From Nereocystis luetkeana (taxonomy: Eukaryota > Sar > Phaeophyceae > Laminariales > Laminariaceae), in NCBI GenBank assembly GCA_031213475.1, contig JARUPZ010000031.1, forward strand, positions 374,501 to 438,500: 64,000 nucleotides of DNA, given 5' to 3'. The notes under the pieces were generated by a model. It saw only the letters and a list, made by a program, of their open reading frames with translations, was not told where the DNA came from and did no database searches. Positions 60,212 through 64,000 of the stretch are shown piece by piece. Every line of letters begins with the position of its first letter. Position 1 is the stretch's first letter. A program made the position numbers and the translations under genes.

Positions 60212-61944
60212 GTAAGAGACCCCAAGACCAACGCAAGACACAGCAGGCCCACCTCTGTCTGGAGCTCTCAACTGCATCACACACTCTTGCCCGTGGAATG
60301 CCTTTCGCCAGGTGGTTGTGTCATGACGGCGTTGGCCTCGACTGCAATGGATGCTCGATACGAACCCCATCTCTGCTGTGGAAGTCCGCCGCTCATACAC
60401 CTTTTGTGTTGGTTGCGGAAGTCCATGTTGCAAGATGGCCAGTGGTCATTGTTCGTTGGCACTCACAGCCATATGCGCCGTCACCTCTCTGTCGATGAAC
60501 GAGTACACGTGCAGGAAGCAAAGTAATGCTCGCACGTACGTACCAGGGTACTGCTGCACGTTATTCTTCATGTACGACTACTCCTGTACTCTATGATAAC
60601 GACTTTTCAAACCCATACAACCCAAACCCACCTCACCACCCCTGGTGCGTGCTGGCCAATGTCAGCGCCGAGGATTGCCAACGCTGAGAGCGGCCGAGAA
60701 ACTGAAGGCAGAAGTTTTCAACGAGTCGTAGGCCGTCGTGCAGCGAGTCCGAGTAGCTCGTATGTCGTCCAAGCGCTTCGCGTAGCGGGCGGCTCTGTCA
60801 GAGAGTCGGGCTGTATATACGTGTATCGAACCTGGATGTGCAGTAGTGTTGCTTGCATGTACACCACACATGATGAGACTCCGTTGGCCCAGTAACAAGA
60901 TCATGTACACTAAACACCGTTGTTCGTATTATTTCCAGAGGGGCAGTCCGTGCCATGCACCGGACCTGCCAACAAGGCACGTTCACGCTCTCGCTGAGTT
61001 CAGGCAGAGACTGACCGTTGTACCAAGCAGCCTGTTGTCCTTGCTGGTGAGCCATCGTCTAGCGTGGTTGTTCTGCCCGGTACGCTTCTTGCGTAGTATA
61101 GCACCGAGGGTAACAGAACGAACCACGTGAGCTACAGGTGTTGTGGGCCCGAATCACTAGACTCCGTCTCTATGGGCAGGCGTTATTCTCCGGGTTCAAT
61201 TCGCATTGTCCCCTTTGATCGTTACGCCGTGCCCTTCTCTGGAAACCCCTCGGATCCTTGCAATACCGTCGTAACATCCTCCCCAGCTGATTAGACCTGG
61301 AAAGGCCAATCACGCGACATCGTAGACGGTGGATCCGAAATACTCTTAAGCTAACCAAACTGAAGAGGGGAAACCCGGCCTTTTCCGTTAGGAAAAGCCC
61401 TCTCCGGCACGCACACTCATGCGCCGCCTTACTCACCAGCGCGGTAAACGGGCACAGGATGCCCCCCTTAACAAGGTGGGACCTTCCTGGTCGTTAGCCG
61501 CGAGCCTTCTCTACGAAACCTCCCCGGTCGCGACCGCGAGCAGGGGGCTCCCGCCATCGTGCAATGACTGCGCACGAACCCCTTACAACCCCTTCCACCC
61601 GTCAACCACGACATTACACCCTGTCGACTCCTGAAACGCCAGTGGTCTAACATCAACAACTACATAGATCGCCCCCTTGCGCCGGGGCCTGGAAAGTCCC
61701 GAAAGCCGAATCAATCGCGAAAATGACATACGATGCCTCTTTCCTGAACACCATAGAACATAATCAACCCTAAACCGACAGAGGATACCAGTTTCCTAAT
61801 CCCCCTCATGAAAAAAATCGGCGCTGCAATCCTATCAAAAACAATCAACCCTAAAATGACAGAGGATGTCACTTTCCTAATCACCACCCCCAAAAATAGC
61901 CACCACTTCAATCCTCCCCACCACATAACTTGTATCTCTTCTAG
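60212..61944 (+). other. downstream of the plastid-protein exon
   Basis: Intron or intergenic. No exon continuing the WHEP-like sequence was seen. 61180-61620 is GC-balanced, unique-looking sequence without a recognisable gene. Confidence 0.4.
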
Positions 61945-62530
61945 GATTGAAGGATCGGCACGGACACTGGTTGTGCTGGATATCGACGGGTAGAAATAAC
62001 GGTTTGATGTGAACGACACACACACGCCCGTCCACAAAGATGGCGCCCGGGATTCCCCGTCGATCTTTCCCGAAACCCAAACCATCGCGAAAATAACAGA
62101 GGATGCCGCTCTCCTAATCGACACCATATTGAATCATCAACACTATCATCAATAATTAACACTGCAAGCAGAGGATACCACTCTCCTAATCAACACCACC
62201 ATGAATAAGCAACACTGCAAGCAGAGGATGCTAGATCCTAATCAACACCATAAAAAATAGTCAACACTTCATCCTCCCCACGCCCGAGGGCAGCCATCGC
62301 GGAAATAACAGAGGATGCCACTCTCTTAGTCAACACCATCACTCTCCTAATCAACACCATCATAAATAATCAACACGTGGCGCCCGGAATTTCGCCCGTC
62401 CGCGAGGGTGGCGCCTGTATTTTCACCTCGAAACTTCCCGAAAACCAAACCATACAACCAAGCCACCACGAAAATAATAACCACCATAAAAAACAACCAA
62501 CACTGCAATCCTCATGAGAAATAACTGCAG
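61700..62530. repeat. degenerate repeat field
   Basis: Motifs such as CAGAGGATGCCACTCTCCTA, ATCAACACCATCAT and AAAATAATCAACAC recur irregularly about every 40-90 bp. No clear period. Confidence 0.55.
61945..61989 (+). CDS. candidate 45-nt exon (LVVLDIDG)
   Basis: A strong acceptor (TATCTCTTCTAG) precedes a phase-compatible stretch translating to IEGSARTLVVLDIDG, with a weak donor GTAGAA. The LVVLDIDG motif resembles the nucleophile loop of HAD phosphatases. It could follow the exon ending at 60211, but could equally be chance. Confidence 0.2.
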
Positions 62531-63054
62531 ATCATGGAAAATATCCCCTTTGTCATGCTAATCAACAAATGAAAATTGAGCCAAGAAACTCAATGCTAGG
62601 ATCAAAAAGCACAGGGAGGCATACCATAACACCCCCAACCATACCTGGTACAAAATACACATACGAACCACGCGAGGAAAACATCTCAAACGCACGAGAA
62701 GGACGGACATCTAAGAACCAGTACCTATGTACGAGAGGGCCCCCTCCCCAGCGTCTGCCGTCCCCACGTCATCAACAACATCACAAGAACACCCAATACA
62801 AACGTCCTAAAAACTACGCAGGGGGCGTACCACATCGAACCCCCCAAACGTATGTCCTCATGCCGGGAAACGCATCCCACTTTCACTCAAAAATACGAAA
62901 AACAAACAGGAAATGCAAACCAGCATGATCTACCAAGCGATACCCCTTGTAAATAACACCAAGCAAAAACATCCACAAACCACTCCGGAAAAAAACATCA
63001 CAGGTTCCTCCCTCGGCGTCTGTCCTCCCCAAATCCGAAAAATCCTCCAACCAC

Positions 63055-63300
63055 CCTCTCGCCAAAATAACTCGTGGCCCGAGAGCTTGAACAAACCGTC
63101 GGCCAGGGGGTGAGGGAGCCCTCGCCAAAATAACGCATGGCCCCGAAAGTTCGAGCAAACTGTTGGCTAGGAGGTTTGGTGCATCCCGTGAGGGAACCCC
63201 CTCCGCTAATCCTCCGAGCACCCCTCGCCGAAATAACGCAGAGCCCCGAAATTTCGAGCAAACTGTTGGCTAGGGGGTTTGATGCCTCCCGTGAGGGAGC
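63055..63300. repeat. three-copy tandem/dispersed repeat
   Basis: GCCAAAATAACGCATGGCCC, CGAAAGTTCGAGCAAACTGT and TGGCTAGGGGGTTTG recur near 63059, 63123 and 63228, each followed by GTGAGGGA and a C-rich stretch. Confidence 0.8.
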
Positions 63301-63683
63301 CCCCCCTCTCCCCCTTTGCTCCGACGACAACCAAGGCCAGTGTGCAGGTGGTACGTGCTGCCGTATTGATTCCGAATTCTGCGCCGTAGAGAGAGGAAGG
63401 GGGAGATAACGAGAGAGAGAGATGGAGACCGTGGGCCTCGCGGTTGTGTCACGTAGCAATGAAGCGCGCGCGCCGGTACTCAACGAACACCGATACTCGA
63501 CGATCGAGTTGATACATCTGTAGCGGGTCAGTGCTGCGCCTAAAACGATGTTGTATTGCAATCATAAGCTGGACGTCTCAGATGAAAGGTTTGTTTCGTG
63601 TGCTACCCTCAGCTCCATAGCCGCGACTTCCAGATCCACACTCCCTGTATCGTAGGGTGCAAAAATGTGTGGTATGGGTGTTA

Positions 63684-63881
63684 TTACGGGGGACCATAGT
63701 TAACCATTTTAGAACCGCAGTTCCGTTTTGGGGGCAAACCACTCAAATTTCAAGTAGTTTGTCCCCAAAACGGGACTGCGGTTCTATAGGGGTTAATAGG
63801 ACCAAATACTGTTAGTAAAAAGGGTTAAATATATAGGTTTTTATGTATTCGAAAGGTCCTATTAACTATGGCCCCCCGTAA
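63684..63881. mobile_element. TA-flanked MITE, copy 9, carrying a nested MITE
   Basis: TTACGGGGGACCATAGTTAA start and GGCCCCCCGTAA end with TA flanks. It is interrupted at its own TTAA by the 89-bp element at 63704-63792; without that insert it has the normal length of ~105 bp. Confidence 0.9.
63704..63792. mobile_element. TTAA-flanked hairpin MITE, nested
   Basis: An 89-bp hairpin (CCATTTTAGAACCGCAGTTC start, mirrored end), with TTAA at 63700-63703 and 63793-63796. The host element in other copies has a single TTAA here (CATAGTTAATAGGACC), so the duplication is directly seen. Confidence 0.92.
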
Positions 63882-64000
63882 TAGTATACCTGCACTAAAC
63901 CACGCTGAAATGGACATGATGTGCAGTATTTTTCACACTAAAGTGCCGTACCAAATCTGGCGTTGTACCCCGATCACTGTTGCTTCCTCCCGACACTAAA

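Noticed and set aside
60929-61048. Possible exon after the plastid leader, ending LTVVPSSLLSLL
   Set aside because: The acceptor TTTCCAG and donor GTGAGC look fair, but the phase does not match the donor at 60211.
61150-61650. rDNA or tRNA-like tract
   Set aside because: The base composition resembles structural RNA, but no conserved rRNA segment could be recognised.

Overview
The window is nuclear DNA of a eukaryote with long, repeat-filled GT-AG introns. The best guess is a photosynthetic stramenopile, possibly a brown alga. The evidence is a protein start at 59889 with a bipartite plastid leader of the kind known in secondary red-plastid algae (Ala-Phe at the expected cleavage site), a plant/protist-type calcium-dependent protein kinase, introns of 0.07-5 kb, and spliceosomal donors mostly GTGAGT or GTGAGG. 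The species cannot be read from the sequence.

Six gene models are supported by exon chains whose splice phases add up. (1) <1-2861, plus: the 3' part of a TPR protein with a possible RPAP3-like C-terminal domain. (2) 28314-4122, minus: a 14-exon, 24-kb gene for a 950-residue protein of no family I recognise. (3) 28539-42263, plus: a 10-exon CDPK of 679 residues with a kinase domain and four EF-hands. (4) 47260-44534, minus: a two-exon Ser/Arg/Glu-rich disordered protein. (5) 48140-57883, plus: ERH (enhancer of rudimentary homolog), 101 residues in four exons, with a probable start codon isolated before a 5.3-kb intron. (6) 59889 onward, plus: the first exon of a plastid-targeted protein that is not completed here.

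Genes 2 and 3 are head to head, with only about 224 bp between start codons, so they probably share a promoter. Genes 4 and 5 are also divergent. Genes 1/2 and 3/4 converge. Nothing suggests one pathway; the CDPK is a calcium-signalling gene and ERH is a conserved nuclear factor.

Most of the remaining DNA is transposon-derived. There are nine copies of a TA-flanked MITE (TTACGGGGG ends). A roughly 89-bp TTAA-flanked MITE occurs in several copies, one of them nested inside a TA-flanked MITE. Two roughly 785-bp elements have long terminal inverted repeats and TAA or TTA target duplications (PIF/Harbinger-like); one of these sits inside an ~85-bp tandem array. A decayed Ty3/gypsy retroelement is split by a foldback element. 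An interspersed family is often bordered by G or C homopolymers, and there are a 127-bp minisatellite and several microsatellites. No rRNA gene, CRISPR array or bacterial-type operon is present, and no convincing tRNA.
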